This document shows, piece by piece, positions 16,234 through 24,335 of a DNA stretch of 64,000 nucleotides. The notes beneath the pieces were generated by a model. The model was not told where the DNA came from. It did not search any database and saw nothing but the letters and a program-made list of their open reading frames with translations. The stretch spans positions 124,001 through 188,000 of the forward strand of contig NZ_SJRW01000002.1 in NCBI RefSeq assembly GCF_004352825.1, given 5' to 3'. The translations under genes were made by a program, and so were the position numbers. Position 1 is the first letter of the stretch; every line of letters begins with the position of its first letter. Source of the DNA: Luteimonas arsenica. GTDB taxonomy: Bacteria > Pseudomonadota > Gammaproteobacteria > Xanthomonadales > Xanthomonadaceae.

Positions 16234-17336
16234 GTCCCATTCCCCCCGTCTTCCGAGGGCGGCAGGGTGAAGCCGAACACGCTGCCGCCGCCTTCGCGCG
16301 GCTCGAAGAACAGCCGCCCCTCGTGGTACTCGATGATCGAGCGGCAGATCGCCAGACCGATGCCCAGGCCGTCGCTCTTGGTGGTGAAGAAAGGCGAGAA
16401 CAGCTGCTTGCCCTGCTCCTCGCTCAGGCCCTCGCCGCGGTCGCAGACGCGGACCTCGACTTCGCCGTCCAGGTTCACCCGGCCCTCGATGCGCAGGCCG
16501 CGCTGCGCCGCAGGCACCTCGCGCATGGCTTCGATCGCGTTCTTGACCAGGTTGAGCAGCACCTGTTCGACCATCACCCGGTCGGCATGCACTGCCGGCA
16601 GGCCGGGGGCGAGCGCGAGCTCGATGCGCAGCTGCTGGCGCTCGGCCTCCAGGCGCAGCAGCTCGACCACGGTGTGGGTGATCTCGGCCACGTCGTGGGC
16701 GTCGCGCCGCGGCTCGCGCGCGCGGACGAATTCGCGGACGCGGGAGATCACCGCCGCGGCGTGCTCGGCCTGGGTGCGCGCGGCGACCAGGGCGCGCTCG
16801 ACCTGCACCGGGCCGCCGGCCTGGTCGACCAGGCGCAGGCTGCCGTTGAGGTAGTTCACGATCGCCGAAAGCGGCTGGTTGAGCTCGTGGGCCAGGGTCG
16901 CCGCCATCTCGCCCACCGACATCAGGCGGGAAGTGAACAGCAGTTTCTCCTGCTGGCTCTTGTGCGAATCCAGGGCTTCGATGCGGGCGCTTATGTCGAC
17001 CGCGGTCAGCAGGTCGAGCGCGGTGCCTTCGACCTCGGCCCGGCCCCAGTGCAGGGCGTACCAGCGGTTGCTGTGCGGCGCGTTGACCTCGCGCGGGGCG
17101 GTGGCGTCGCCGTCGTCGCCGTCGCCGCCATCGAGCGAGGCCAGCAGGCGCGTGCGGTCGTCATGGCCGTCGAGACCCGCGAAGGCTTCGCGATAGGCGT
17201 CGTTGGCGGCGGCCAGGCTGCCACCGCGGGAGAATGCGGCGCAGGGGAAGGGAATGGCCTCGAGCAGGGCGGTCACGGCGTCGCTGTCGCCCCCGGCCGC
17301 GCGTCGGCGGCCACCGGATCCGCGCGCGGGGGTCAC
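16230..17336 (-). CDS. Soluble PAS-domain histidine kinase of the T3SS locus
   Basis: 368 residues from GTG 17336, which has GGAG eight bases upstream; the open frame continues to 17741 but that part lies opposite the FliO-like gene and is spurious. Residues about 20-130 look like a PAS sensor (LLEAIPFPCAAFSRGGSLAAANDAYREAF). H-box phospho-acceptor H150 (MAATLAHELNQPLSAIVNYL) is of the HPK4/FixL type. The HATPase domain has the N box (LLNLVKNAIEAM), G1 (DRGEGLS) and G2 (SDGLGIGLAI). No membrane segment, so an intracellular signal (redox, ligand or protein contact) is likely. ATGA overlap with the response regulator gene marks them as cognate partners. Confidence 0.88.
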   Translation of the reverse strand: MTPARGSGGRRRAAGGDSDAVTALLEAIPFPCAAFSRGGSLAAANDAYREAFAGLDGHDDRTRLLASLDGGDGDDGDATAPREVNAPHSNRWYALHWGRAEVEGTALDLLTAVDISARIEALDSHKSQQEKLLFTSRLMSVGEMAATLAHELNQPLSAIVNYLNGSLRLVDQAGGPVQVERALVAARTQAEHAAAVISRVREFVRAREPRRDAHDVAEITHTVVELLRLEAERQQLRIELALAPGLPAVHADRVMVEQVLLNLVKNAIEAMREVPAAQRGLRIEGRVNLDGEVEVRVCDRGEGLSEEQGKQLFSPFFTTKSDGLGIGLAICRSIIEYHEGRLFFEPREGGGSVFGFTLPPSEDGGNGT

Positions 17337-17426
17337 GCAGCCGTCTCCGCCGGGTGCCTGGCCACCGGCCTGCGGTAGGCTGCGCGCGCGCCTTCCGCGC
17401 GTTCCCCGAGGCCGAAGCTTCCTGCC

Positions 17427-17816
17427 ATGTCCAAGCGAACCCTGACTGCCATCACCGCCATCCTGCTCCTCACAAGTGGCACCGCCGTGTCGGCGGAGGC
17501 CGTAACCGATGCTCCAGCGGCGTCGTCCCTTGCCGGGGAACTGATGGCCATCGTGTTGCCTCTGGCCTTCATCATTGCCGGACTGGTGGTCGTCCTGCGC
17601 CTGGTCCGCAAGCGCTATGGACTGACCGGCCCGGATGCTCCGCTGTCGATCCTGCAGATCCTTCCGCTCGGTCCGCGTGAACGCCTGGTGCTGGTGAAGT
17701 CGCGGTCGGGTCGCGTATTCACCGTGGGCGTCGCCGCTCAAACCGTGACGTTCATCACGGATCTGGAGGCGGAGGATGTTGCAAGCCCGGGTGAACCCGA
17801 GGGTGGTGCCGGGTAA
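17427..17816 (+). CDS. FliO-like small membrane protein in T3SS locus
   Basis: 129 residues. Possible N-terminal signal segment (1-23), then one transmembrane helix at about 38-60 (LMAIVLPLAFIIAGLVVVLRL), a basic stretch RKRYG and a short cytoplasmic beta domain with LQILPLGPRERLVLVKSRSGRVFTVGV. The last motif, [GP]LGPRERLVLV followed by a small strand, is the hallmark of FliO, the assembly chaperone for the FliP/SctR ring. FliO is normally a flagellar gene and is absent from most injectisome loci. It is divergent from the kinase gene and 271 bases upstream of sctV, which appears to have its own promoter. Confidence 0.72.
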   Translation: MSKRTLTAITAILLLTSGTAVSAEAVTDAPAASSLAGELMAIVLPLAFIIAGLVVVLRLVRKRYGLTGPDAPLSILQILPLGPRERLVLVKSRSGRVFTVGVAAQTVTFITDLEAEDVASPGEPEGGAG

Positions 17817-17941
17817 ACAGCCAACGCGGTCACGTTTCCCTGTTACCGCAAAATTTCCGTTTCACTACAGACGTTTGCCTCCACCTCCCCAGACCCTGTC
17901 CGGCGCTGGAGAGCGACCGCGGACTCAGAAATTTCCCACGA

Positions 17942-17970
17942 TTGCTCTTGCAATGAGACTATCGTAATTT
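17942..17970 (+). promoter_or_regulatory. Candidate sigma-70 promoter of the sctV operon with overlapping inverted repeat
   Basis: TTGCTC at 17942-17947, 17 bases, then TAATTT at 17965-17970, in a stretch of clearly higher AT content than the surroundings (17817-18087). ATTGC-TCTT-GCAAT at 17941-17954 is a perfect 5-bp inverted repeat overlapping the -35 hexamer, a possible operator. The leader to the sctV ATG would be about 110 bases. No PIP box (TTCGB-N15-TTCGB) of the Xanthomonas hrp type was found here. Confidence 0.5.
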
Positions 17971-18087
17971 GCCATAAAGTGACGCATGAGGTCAGCGATC
18001 GATGCGGCAAGCAGATGACGATACAGGGGGTGTGGCAGGAGGTGGCGGGCATACCGCCGCTCGCCCCTGCGTGGGAGACATGACTGC

Positions 18088-20124
18088 ATGCGCGCGCTGA
18101 TCGGCAACATCTTCGCGGCGCCGGCCAATACCCGGCGCATCAAGCTCGGCTACAGCGACATCGTGCTCGCCGTCGCCGCGGTCCTGATCATCAGCGTGAT
18201 GATCCTGCCGCTGCCGCTGGTGGTGATCGACGCCCTGGTCGCGGTCAACATCTCCATCGGCTTCGGCCTGTTGCTGCTGGCGATCTACATCCCCACGCCG
18301 GTGGCGTTCTCCAGTTTCCCCAGCGTGCTGCTGCTGACCACCCTGTTCCGGCTGGCGCTGTCGATCGCGATCACCCGCTCGATCCTGCTCGACGCCGAGG
18401 GCGGCCACATCGTCGAGACCTTCGGCGACATGGTGGCCGGCGGCAACCTGGTGGTCGGCCTGGTGGTGTTCATGATCATCACCGTGGTCCAGTTCATCGT
18501 GATCGCCAAGGGCGCCGAGCGCGTGGCCGAGGTCTCGGCGCGCTTCACCCTCGATGCCATGCCCGGCAAGCAGCTCTCGATCGACTCCGACCTGCGCTCG
18601 GGCCTGATCGACAAGGACGAGGCCAAGCGCAAGCGCCGCCTGCTGGAGAGCGAGAGCCAGTTGCATGGCGCGCTCGACGGCGCGATGAAGTTCGTCAAGG
18701 GCGACGCCATCGCCGGCATCGTCATCATCATCATCAACCTGCTCGGTGGCCTGGCCATCGGCGTGCTGCAGAAGGACATGGCGCTGGCCGACGCCACCCG
18801 CACCTACAGTATCCTGACCATCGGCGACGGCCTGGTTTCGCAGATCCCGGCGATCCTCGCCACCATCGCCGCCGGCCTGGTGGTGACGCGCACCACCAGC
18901 GAGGTCGACGACAAGCACCTGGGCGCCGCCATCGGCCGCCAGGTCAGCGGCCAGCCGCGGGTGATGCTGATCACCGGCATCCTGGCGCTGCTGATGACCC
19001 TGGTGCCGGGCTTCCCGAAGCTGGTGTTCCTGACCCTGGGCGTGGTCCTGATCGGTATCAGCGCCTGGCGCTACCGACACGGCTTCCAGGTGCTGCGCCG
19101 CGCCTTCCGCGTGCCCGAAGGCGAGGTCGCCGAGTCCGAACTGCCCACCCAGGTCGACGACCTTGCGCCGCCGGCGCCGCTGCAGCTCGACCTGTCGCCC
19201 TCGCTGGCGCCGATCCAGGACGCGCTGCTCGCCCGCGTGTCCGCGGTGGCGAAGGGCATGCGCGACGAGTTCGGCGTGCCGCTGCCGACGCCGAAGGCGC
19301 GCGTGGTCGACGGCCTGGACGAGGGCGGCTACCGGCTCAGCGCGTTCGGAGCGCGCTTGGCCTCGGGACAGCTGCGCACCGACGCCGCCTTCCGCCAGGC
19401 GCCCGCCACCGACGCCAACCGCCAGACCGGCTTCTTCCCGGCGCTGGCCGGCGAATGGGTCGCCGCCGGCAGCGAGGGCGCGCTGGCGGCCGACGACCTG
19501 CTGGCCGCGCACGCGCGGTCCGCGCTGCAGCGCCGGATGGGTGGCTTCATCGGCATCCAGGAGACGGCCAACCTGTTCGCGCGCATGCAGCGCGACTACC
19601 CGGACCTGGTCAAGGAGATGCTGCGCGTGGTCGCGCCGCAGCGCGTGGCCGACGTGCTGCGCCGGCTTGCCGAGGAAGGCGTGCCGATCCGCAACCTGCG
19701 CGACGTGTTCGAGGCGATCACCGATGTCGGTGGCCGCGAGAAGGACGTGGTGCTGCTCACCGAGTACGTGCGCGTCGCGCTCAAGCGCGAGATCGCCGAA
19801 CGGCACGCGGATGCGGAGCGCACGCTGCACGTGCTGCTGATCCATCCCGAACTCGAGGACAAGCTGCGCCAGTCGGTGCGCGTGGCCGGCGGCGCCAGCC
19901 AGCTGGCGATCTCGCCCGAACTCGCGTCGCGGCTGGGCAACGAGGTGCGCGCGCACCTGGCGCGGCAGGCGCCGGGGGTGCGTCCCGCGCTGCTGTGCTC
20001 GCTGGACGTGCGCAGGCACCTGCGCAAACTGATGGAAATCGATTTCTTCGAGCTCCCGGTGCTCTCGTACCAGGAACTCGCCCCCGACCTGCGCATCGTG
20101 CAGGCCGGCCAGGTCAACGCCTGA
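18088..20124 (+). CDS. sctV: T3SS export gate protein SctV
   Basis: 678 residues, the family length. Eight hydrophobic helices in residues 20-330, including the conserved FSSFPSVLLLTTLFRLALSIAITRSIL block and the FHIPEP-region equivalent ending FTLDAMPGKQLSIDSDLRSG; then a soluble C-terminal domain (about 345-678) that forms the nonameric ring docking chaperones and the SctN ATPase. ATG 18088 follows GGGAGA. First gene of the sctV-D-F?-I-J-K-L-N-O-P run, with its own promoter region upstream. Confidence 0.96.
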   Translation: MRALIGNIFAAPANTRRIKLGYSDIVLAVAAVLIISVMILPLPLVVIDALVAVNISIGFGLLLLAIYIPTPVAFSSFPSVLLLTTLFRLALSIAITRSILLDAEGGHIVETFGDMVAGGNLVVGLVVFMIITVVQFIVIAKGAERVAEVSARFTLDAMPGKQLSIDSDLRSGLIDKDEAKRKRRLLESESQLHGALDGAMKFVKGDAIAGIVIIIINLLGGLAIGVLQKDMALADATRTYSILTIGDGLVSQIPAILATIAAGLVVTRTTSEVDDKHLGAAIGRQVSGQPRVMLITGILALLMTLVPGFPKLVFLTLGVVLIGISAWRYRHGFQVLRRAFRVPEGEVAESELPTQVDDLAPPAPLQLDLSPSLAPIQDALLARVSAVAKGMRDEFGVPLPTPKARVVDGLDEGGYRLSAFGARLASGQLRTDAAFRQAPATDANRQTGFFPALAGEWVAAGSEGALAADDLLAAHARSALQRRMGGFIGIQETANLFARMQRDYPDLVKEMLRVVAPQRVADVLRRLAEEGVPIRNLRDVFEAITDVGGREKDVVLLTEYVRVALKREIAERHADAERTLHVLLIHPELEDKLRQSVRVAGGASQLAISPELASRLGNEVRAHLARQAPGVRPALLCSLDVRRHLRKLMEIDFFELPVLSYQELAPDLRIVQAGQVNA

Positions 20125-20183
20125 ACGGGGTATTCACCGCAAGGTAACGACGCAGCTGCAGGATTCGAACGACGGAGGCTCGC

Positions 20184-21377
20184 ATGGGTACTGGCAGGGA
20201 CAGGGATACGACGACGACGGAAGAGCGCGGCATCGTGCTGCGCGTCGTGTCGGGCCTGCATGCCGGTGCGGAGCGCGACCTCGCCGGCAGCGAGATGATC
20301 CTGATCGGCAGCGGCGACGACTGCGACATGGTGCTTGCCGATGCTGGCGTCGCCGCGCACCACGCGCTGCTGAGCTTCGTCGACGGTCGCTTCTCGCTGC
20401 GCGCGCTGGACGCGCCGCTGCACGTGGGCACGGCGATGATCCATCCCGGTGATCCGATCGAACTCGATCGCGTGCAGCGCGTCGGCATCGGCGAGTCCGC
20501 GATCGCCTTCGGTGCCGCCGACGACGCCGGCTGGGAGCGGCTGGTGCCCGGCGGGCTGGGCCCGCGCGCCGCACCTTCGCCACCCGCGCGTCCCTACCTT
20601 CGCCGCCTGCCGCTGGTCGCGGGCGTGGCGGTGCTGTCGCTGGCGTCGCTGGCGATTTTCGCCGCCGTGATGCCGCAGCGCGAAGCCACGCCGGATCCGC
20701 TCGAACAGCTGCAGCGGCTGGTGCCCGAGTACGGCATCGACGACGGCCAGGCCCGCCTCGACCTCAACGGCCACCTGGTGCTCAACGGCACCGTCCCCGA
20801 CACCGCGACCCGCGAGCGGATCGCGCGCCGGCTCGCGGAAGAACAGATCGACGCCCGGCTCGAACTGCGCACCGGCGACGACATCGCCGGCGACGTCGCC
20901 GAGATCCTGCGCGGCCAGGGCATCCGCGCGCGCACCCGCTACCTGGGCAACGGTGACGTCGAGATCGCCGGCAGCTTCGACGACGAAGCCGCGCTCAAGG
21001 CCGCCTCGCTCTCGCGCGCGATGCGCGAGGTCAAGGGCGTGGCGCGGCTGATCCCGGTGAACGTGTCGGAGGCCGCCGTTGCCCGCCGCCAGCAGCCTGC
21101 CGCTCCGCCGAAGCCCGTGCGCATCCGCATCGCCTCCATCGTGCGCGGCGACAATCCGCACGTGGTGTCCGGCAAGGGCGACCGCTACGAGGTCGGCGCG
21201 GACCTCCCGGGCATCGGCACCCTGGTGTCGATCACCGAGAACTCGGCGCACGCGTTGCGCGCCGACGGCAGCCTGGAGCGGCTGAAGCCGGAGCCGGCGC
21301 CGTCCACAGGCGAGAACGAAGTGGAACCGAAGGATTTTTCCAACGTGCGCAGCGAGGCAGCGCCCCTGCGCCTGTAA
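20184..21377 (+). CDS. sctD: T3SS inner-membrane ring protein SctD
   Basis: 397 residues. A cytoplasmic FHA-like domain lies at about 17-105 (VVSGLHAGAERDL, then LIGSGDDCDMVLADAGVAAHHALL), one transmembrane helix at about 140-160 (LVAGVAVLSLASLAIFAAV), and periplasmic ring-building (BON-like) domains follow (LNGHLVLNGTVPDTATRERI, RYLGNGDVEIAGSFDDEAAL). The C-terminal 80 residues contain a further beta domain (RIRIASIVRGDNPHVVSGKGDRYEVG). Forms the outer part of the inner-membrane ring around SctJ. Clear ribosome site GGAGG before ATG 20184. 59 bases after sctV. Confidence 0.92.
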   Translation: MGTGRDRDTTTTEERGIVLRVVSGLHAGAERDLAGSEMILIGSGDDCDMVLADAGVAAHHALLSFVDGRFSLRALDAPLHVGTAMIHPGDPIELDRVQRVGIGESAIAFGAADDAGWERLVPGGLGPRAAPSPPARPYLRRLPLVAGVAVLSLASLAIFAAVMPQREATPDPLEQLQRLVPEYGIDDGQARLDLNGHLVLNGTVPDTATRERIARRLAEEQIDARLELRTGDDIAGDVAEILRGQGIRARTRYLGNGDVEIAGSFDDEAALKAASLSRAMREVKGVARLIPVNVSEAAVARRQQPAAPPKPVRIRIASIVRGDNPHVVSGKGDRYEVGADLPGIGTLVSITENSAHALRADGSLERLKPEPAPSTGENEVEPKDFSNVRSEAAPLRL

Positions 21378-21419
21378 CGCAGTACAACCAACGACCAAGC
21401 AGAGAAGAAGGAGAGAACC

Positions 21420-21752
21420 ATGACCAACATCGCAGCAAGTAACGTCGGACTGGGCCAGTTCATCGCAGGCGCCGCGGCCACCGGTGGCGCGGGCGGCATC
21501 CGTGGCGGTTCGTCCGCCGGTGACCGCGGCAGCTGGTACGAAGCCATGTCCCGCGCCTGGGGCCAGACCCTGGATTCGCAGGCCGCCGTCATCACCGACA
21601 TGTCCTCCGCCATCAGCAACGGCAACGACCAGCCCTCGGACATGGTCCAGCTGACCGCCGCGAGCCTGAAGATGCAGTTCATGTCGAACAACGCCTCCAC
21701 CTCGCAGAACAGCGTGGGCCAGGCGCTGGAAACGCTGGGCAAGCGCAACTAA
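21420..21752 (+). CDS. Probable T3SS needle subunit (SctF position)
   Basis: 110 residues. The first 40 are Gly/Ser/Ala-rich (NIAASNVGLGQFIAGAAATGG), followed by helices SWYEAMSRAWGQTLDSQAAVITDMSSAI and a C-terminal helix MVQLTAASLKMQFMSNNAST. The pattern of a turn with N-x-P (NGNDQPSDMVQL) followed by a helix with a polar Ser/Asn-rich face resembles needle proteins, and the gene occupies the sctF slot between sctD and sctI. It is somewhat longer than usual needle proteins (80-90) and I see no decisive motif, so a rod or early substrate remains possible. Strong ribosome site GAAGGAGAG just upstream. Confidence 0.6.
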   Translation: MTNIAASNVGLGQFIAGAAATGGAGGIRGGSSAGDRGSWYEAMSRAWGQTLDSQAAVITDMSSAISNGNDQPSDMVQLTAASLKMQFMSNNASTSQNSVGQALETLGKRN

Positions 21753-21776
21753 ACGCGCTGCATAAGGGAGATAGAC

Positions 21777-22208
21777 ATGATCGAAGCCATCCAGGTGGCG
21801 GCCATGGACCCGGCGATGGCCGGGCAGGCCGGTACGCCGGGCGCGGGGGCGGGCGGCCTGTCGCAGGCCACGCCCTACGACATCCGCGATTTCGCCGCCG
21901 CGCTCGAGCGCACCGGCGGCGTCGCACCGCAGCAGGCGTCCGCGCCGGCACCGGTCGACCTCGCGCCGGCGCCGCCGTCCGAGGGCACCCGTGCGCTGAT
22001 CTCGGCCATCAACAACCTCAACACCGGTGCCGACAACATCAACGCGATCTCGCGGAGCATGAGCGGCAACGTCGCCGAGCTCACGCCCGGACAGATGATG
22101 GAAATGACGATGAAGTGCCATCAGTTCCTGTTCCAGGCCGAGCTGACGTCGAACGTCGCCAACCGCACGTCGGACGGCATCCAGCAGCTGTTCCGGCAGC
22201 AGTCCTGA
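21777..22208 (+). CDS. sctI: T3SS inner rod protein SctI
   Basis: 143 residues. The last 45 residues carry the SctI pattern: LTPGQMMEMTMKCHQFLFQ, then ELTSNVANRTSDGIQQLFRQQ, an amphipathic helix ending in a run of Gln as in YscI/HrpB-type rods. The first 80 residues are Ala/Pro/Gly-rich and disordered, as expected for an early secreted subunit. Lies between the needle candidate and sctJ, 24 and 16 bases away. The rod connects the export gate to the needle in the periplasm. Confidence 0.82.
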   Translation: MIEAIQVAAMDPAMAGQAGTPGAGAGGLSQATPYDIRDFAAALERTGGVAPQQASAPAPVDLAPAPPSEGTRALISAINNLNTGADNINAISRSMSGNVAELTPGQMMEMTMKCHQFLFQAELTSNVANRTSDGIQQLFRQQS

Positions 22209-22224
22209 CCGGGGGGAACACTCC

Positions 22225-22995
22225 ATGAAGTTCCTCCGATGGTCGCGGCCGCTGCGCGCGACGCTGTTCGCGTTCGCAGCCGCCGCGCTGCTCGCCGCCT
22301 GCGGCGGCAAGCCCCTGTACAGCCAGCTCGACGAGGGCCAGGCCAACCAGATCATGGGCGTGCTCATCGCCGCGGGTATCGACGCCGACAAGAACCCGTC
22401 GCCGTCGAAGGTGGGCTGGGAGGTGCGGGTGGCGACGTCCGACTTCCCGTATGCCATGCAGGTGCTCGGCGCGCACGGCCTGCCGCGCGCGCAGTTCGCC
22501 AACACCTGTGACGTGTTCAAGAAGGAAGGCTTCGCGTCCTCGTCCACCGAGGAGCGCGGCCGCGAGCAGTGCAGCCTGCAGCAGGAACTGGCCGACACCC
22601 TGACCCGCTTCCCGGGCGTGGTCGACGCGCGCGTGCACGTCACCCTGGCCGAGCGCGATCCGCTGGGCGGGTCCAGCCAGGACTCCTCGGCGTCGGTCGC
22701 GATCTTCGAGGCGCCGGGTGCCAGCGCGCGCGATCGCGAGGCCGACATCAAGCTCCTGATCAAGGACGCGGTGCCCGGCCTGGTCGATCTCAACAAGGTC
22801 ACGGTGAAGTTCGCAGAGGCGCCGGCGATGCCGGCGCGCAAGCCGCAGGGCCCGGCCCTGTCGGCGATCAGCCCGACTGCGCTGGCGATCGCCGCCGGCG
22901 TGGTGCTGCTGCTCGGCCTGCTGGTCGCGTTCCGTGGCCGCCTGCGCAACGCCGCGCAGCCGGCGAAGGCCTCGGACCAGGTCTGGAACGGCTGA
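22225..22995 (+). CDS. sctJ: T3SS inner-membrane ring lipoprotein SctJ
   Basis: 256 residues. Lipoprotein signal with lipobox LLAAC (Cys26), then two ring-building domains: KPLYSQLDEGQANQIMGVLIAAGI and the second starting about residue 90, with ELADTLTRFPGVVDARVHVTL characteristic of YscJ/PrgK/FliF-like rings. A C-terminal transmembrane helix lies at about 213-235 (TALAIAAGVVLLLGLLVAF). Forms the 24-fold ring with SctD. GGGG upstream of ATG 22225. Confidence 0.96.
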   Translation: MKFLRWSRPLRATLFAFAAAALLAACGGKPLYSQLDEGQANQIMGVLIAAGIDADKNPSPSKVGWEVRVATSDFPYAMQVLGAHGLPRAQFANTCDVFKKEGFASSSTEERGREQCSLQQELADTLTRFPGVVDARVHVTLAERDPLGGSSQDSSASVAIFEAPGASARDREADIKLLIKDAVPGLVDLNKVTVKFAEAPAMPARKPQGPALSAISPTALAIAAGVVLLLGLLVAFRGRLRNAAQPAKASDQVWNG

Positions 22996-22998
22996 GGC

Positions 22999-23649
22999 AT
23001 GTCGCTGCGGGCGCTGCTGGCGGAGGTCGATCCGGGGTGGCTTGAGGACGCAGGCGCCCCGCTGGACGAGGATCTTGTCCGGCGTGCCCGCGACAGCGCG
23101 CTCGGCCGCCGCCTGCTGGCCGGCTGGCTGGCAGGCGGTCCCGCCGCCTCGCTGCTGGCACCGGATCCGGTGCGCGGCCCCGACGCGACGCGTGCGCGCT
23201 GGACGCGCCCGCGCCTGCAGGCGCTGTGCCGCGACATCGGCATCCTCGCGCACGCGCCGCCGATCCGTGCCGAGGTCCGGCGCGAACCGGTGCGGCGGCT
23301 GAAGGCGGCCCTGGGCAACAGCTACCTGCTGGCCCTGGACCGCGGCGTCTGGGAGGGCCGCGTGCCGCCCGATCGCCTGCAGGCGCTGTCGGCCGACTTC
23401 GGCGGCGCGCTCTATGCCGCGCTGTCCACCGACGATCCGACGCCGCTGTTCGAACTCTTCGACCGCCAGGGCCGCGCCGAGCTCAAGGCCTGGGCGCGGC
23501 AACGCGACCCCGCGCTGGCGGACTGGTGCGACCTGCTGCATCCGCCGGCCGCGGACGCAGCCACCTGGCTGCCCGAGAAGCCGGTGCTTCGCGTCTACAC
23601 CCATCACGAATCGCGCGCCGCACAGGGGCGCATGGAATCCCCTGCATGA
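22999..23649 (+). CDS. sctK: T3SS sorting-platform protein SctK
   Basis: 216 residues, soluble, helical, Arg/Leu/Ala-rich. Identified mainly by its place between sctJ and sctL with overlaps typical of sctK, plus YscK-like features: an early W (VDPGWLED), LQALCRDIGILAHAPPIRAEV-type segment, and a compact middle helix KAALGNSYLLALDRG. SctK links the pods of SctQ to the SctD cytoplasmic domain. Starts three bases after the sctJ stop and overlaps sctL by four bases (ATGA). Confidence 0.75.
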   Translation: MSLRALLAEVDPGWLEDAGAPLDEDLVRRARDSALGRRLLAGWLAGGPAASLLAPDPVRGPDATRARWTRPRLQALCRDIGILAHAPPIRAEVRREPVRRLKAALGNSYLLALDRGVWEGRVPPDRLQALSADFGGALYAALSTDDPTPLFELFDRQGRAELKAWARQRDPALADWCDLLHPPAADAATWLPEKPVLRVYTHHESRAAQGRMESPA

Positions 23650-24335
23650 ACGTCGAATCCGCCACGTCCGCCGCCGCGACCGCCGACCGCTCCCCCGGAG
23701 CCGGCGGCGTGGCCGTGTTCGAGCAGCGGCGTTTCATGCGTTCGCTCGGCGCCAGCGTGGTTCCCGCTGCGGCCTGGGCGCAGCTGGCCGAGCTCGACGC
23801 CCTGCTTGAGCGCGTCAACGACCTGTACGGCGAAGCCAGCGCGGAGATCGCGCAGGCCCGCGAGCAGGGCCATGCCGAAGGCTTCGCCGAGGGCATCGCC
23901 GCGGCCAAGCTGCAGATGACCGAACAGCTGGCCTCGCTCAACGAACGCCGCGCACGCGTGCTGGGCGAGGCGTCGGGCCGCATCACCGAACTGGCCTGCG
24001 CGATCGTCGCGCGCATCGCCCCGGGCTTCGACGCGCGCAGCGTGGTGCCGCCGCTGGTGATGCAGGCGGTGGAAGCGGCGCAGGCCGAGCAGTTCCTGCT
24101 TATCCGCGTGCATCCCAGCGTGCGTGAAAGCGTCAGCGCCGGTCTGGGCGCGGTGCGCCAGGCGCACCCGGCGGTCGGTGTGATCGAGCTGGTCGATGAT
24201 CCCAGCCTCGATCCCACCAGCTGCGTGGTGGTCTCCGAGGCCGGCGAGGTCCGCGCCGGCGTGGCTCAGCAGATCGAGGCGATCCGCACGGCGCTGGCCG
24301 GCAGCGCCGCCGGCCACGCGGAGAGCCCGGCTTGA
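23646..24335 (+). CDS. sctL: T3SS ATPase stator protein SctL
   Basis: 229 residues. An Ala/Gly-rich N-terminus, a coiled-coil (about 50-110, ALLERVNDLYGEASAEIAQAREQGHAEGFAEGIAAAK) and a C-terminal FliH/SctL domain (ITELACAIVARIAPGFDARSVV, then FLLIRVHPSVRESV and ELVDDPSLDPTSCVVVSEAGEV). The GxxxG-like AREQGHAEGFAEGIAAA run is typical of the FliH/SctL/YscL family. Connects SctN to SctQ. Overlaps sctK and sctN by four bases each, so translation is coupled. Confidence 0.93.
   Translation: MNVESATSAAATADRSPGAGGVAVFEQRRFMRSLGASVVPAAAWAQLAELDALLERVNDLYGEASAEIAQAREQGHAEGFAEGIAAAKLQMTEQLASLNERRARVLGEASGRITELACAIVARIAPGFDARSVVPPLVMQAVEAAQAEQFLLIRVHPSVRESVSAGLGAVRQAHPAVGVIELVDDPSLDPTSCVVVSEAGEVRAGVAQQIEAIRTALAGSAAGHAESPA

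Noticed and set aside
17337-17741. N-terminal extension of the T3SS histidine kinase to 17741
   Set aside because: The extra 135 residues are Gln/Arg/Gly-rich shadow sequence opposite the FliO-like gene; GTG 17336 has a proper ribosome site.
17817-18087. Search for a Xanthomonas-type PIP box (TTCGB-N15-TTCGB) before sctV
   Set aside because: No such pair of half-sites was found in this gap.
11303-20124. Interpretation of sctU/T/S/R/V as flagellar flhB/fliR/fliQ/fliP/flhA
   Set aside because: SctJ is a lipoprotein with a C-terminal helix, SctD has an FHA-like domain, and SctI, SctK and SctP are present; no flagellin, hook or FliF/FliG genes occur.
20157-20183. GGATTCGAAC resembling a tRNA T-arm
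   Set aside because: No acceptor or anticodon stems around it; it is the gap before sctD.
19596-23318. Minus-strand frame of 1240 codons opposite sctV through sctJ
   Set aside because: Antisense shadow across several confirmed T3SS genes; no recognisable domain.
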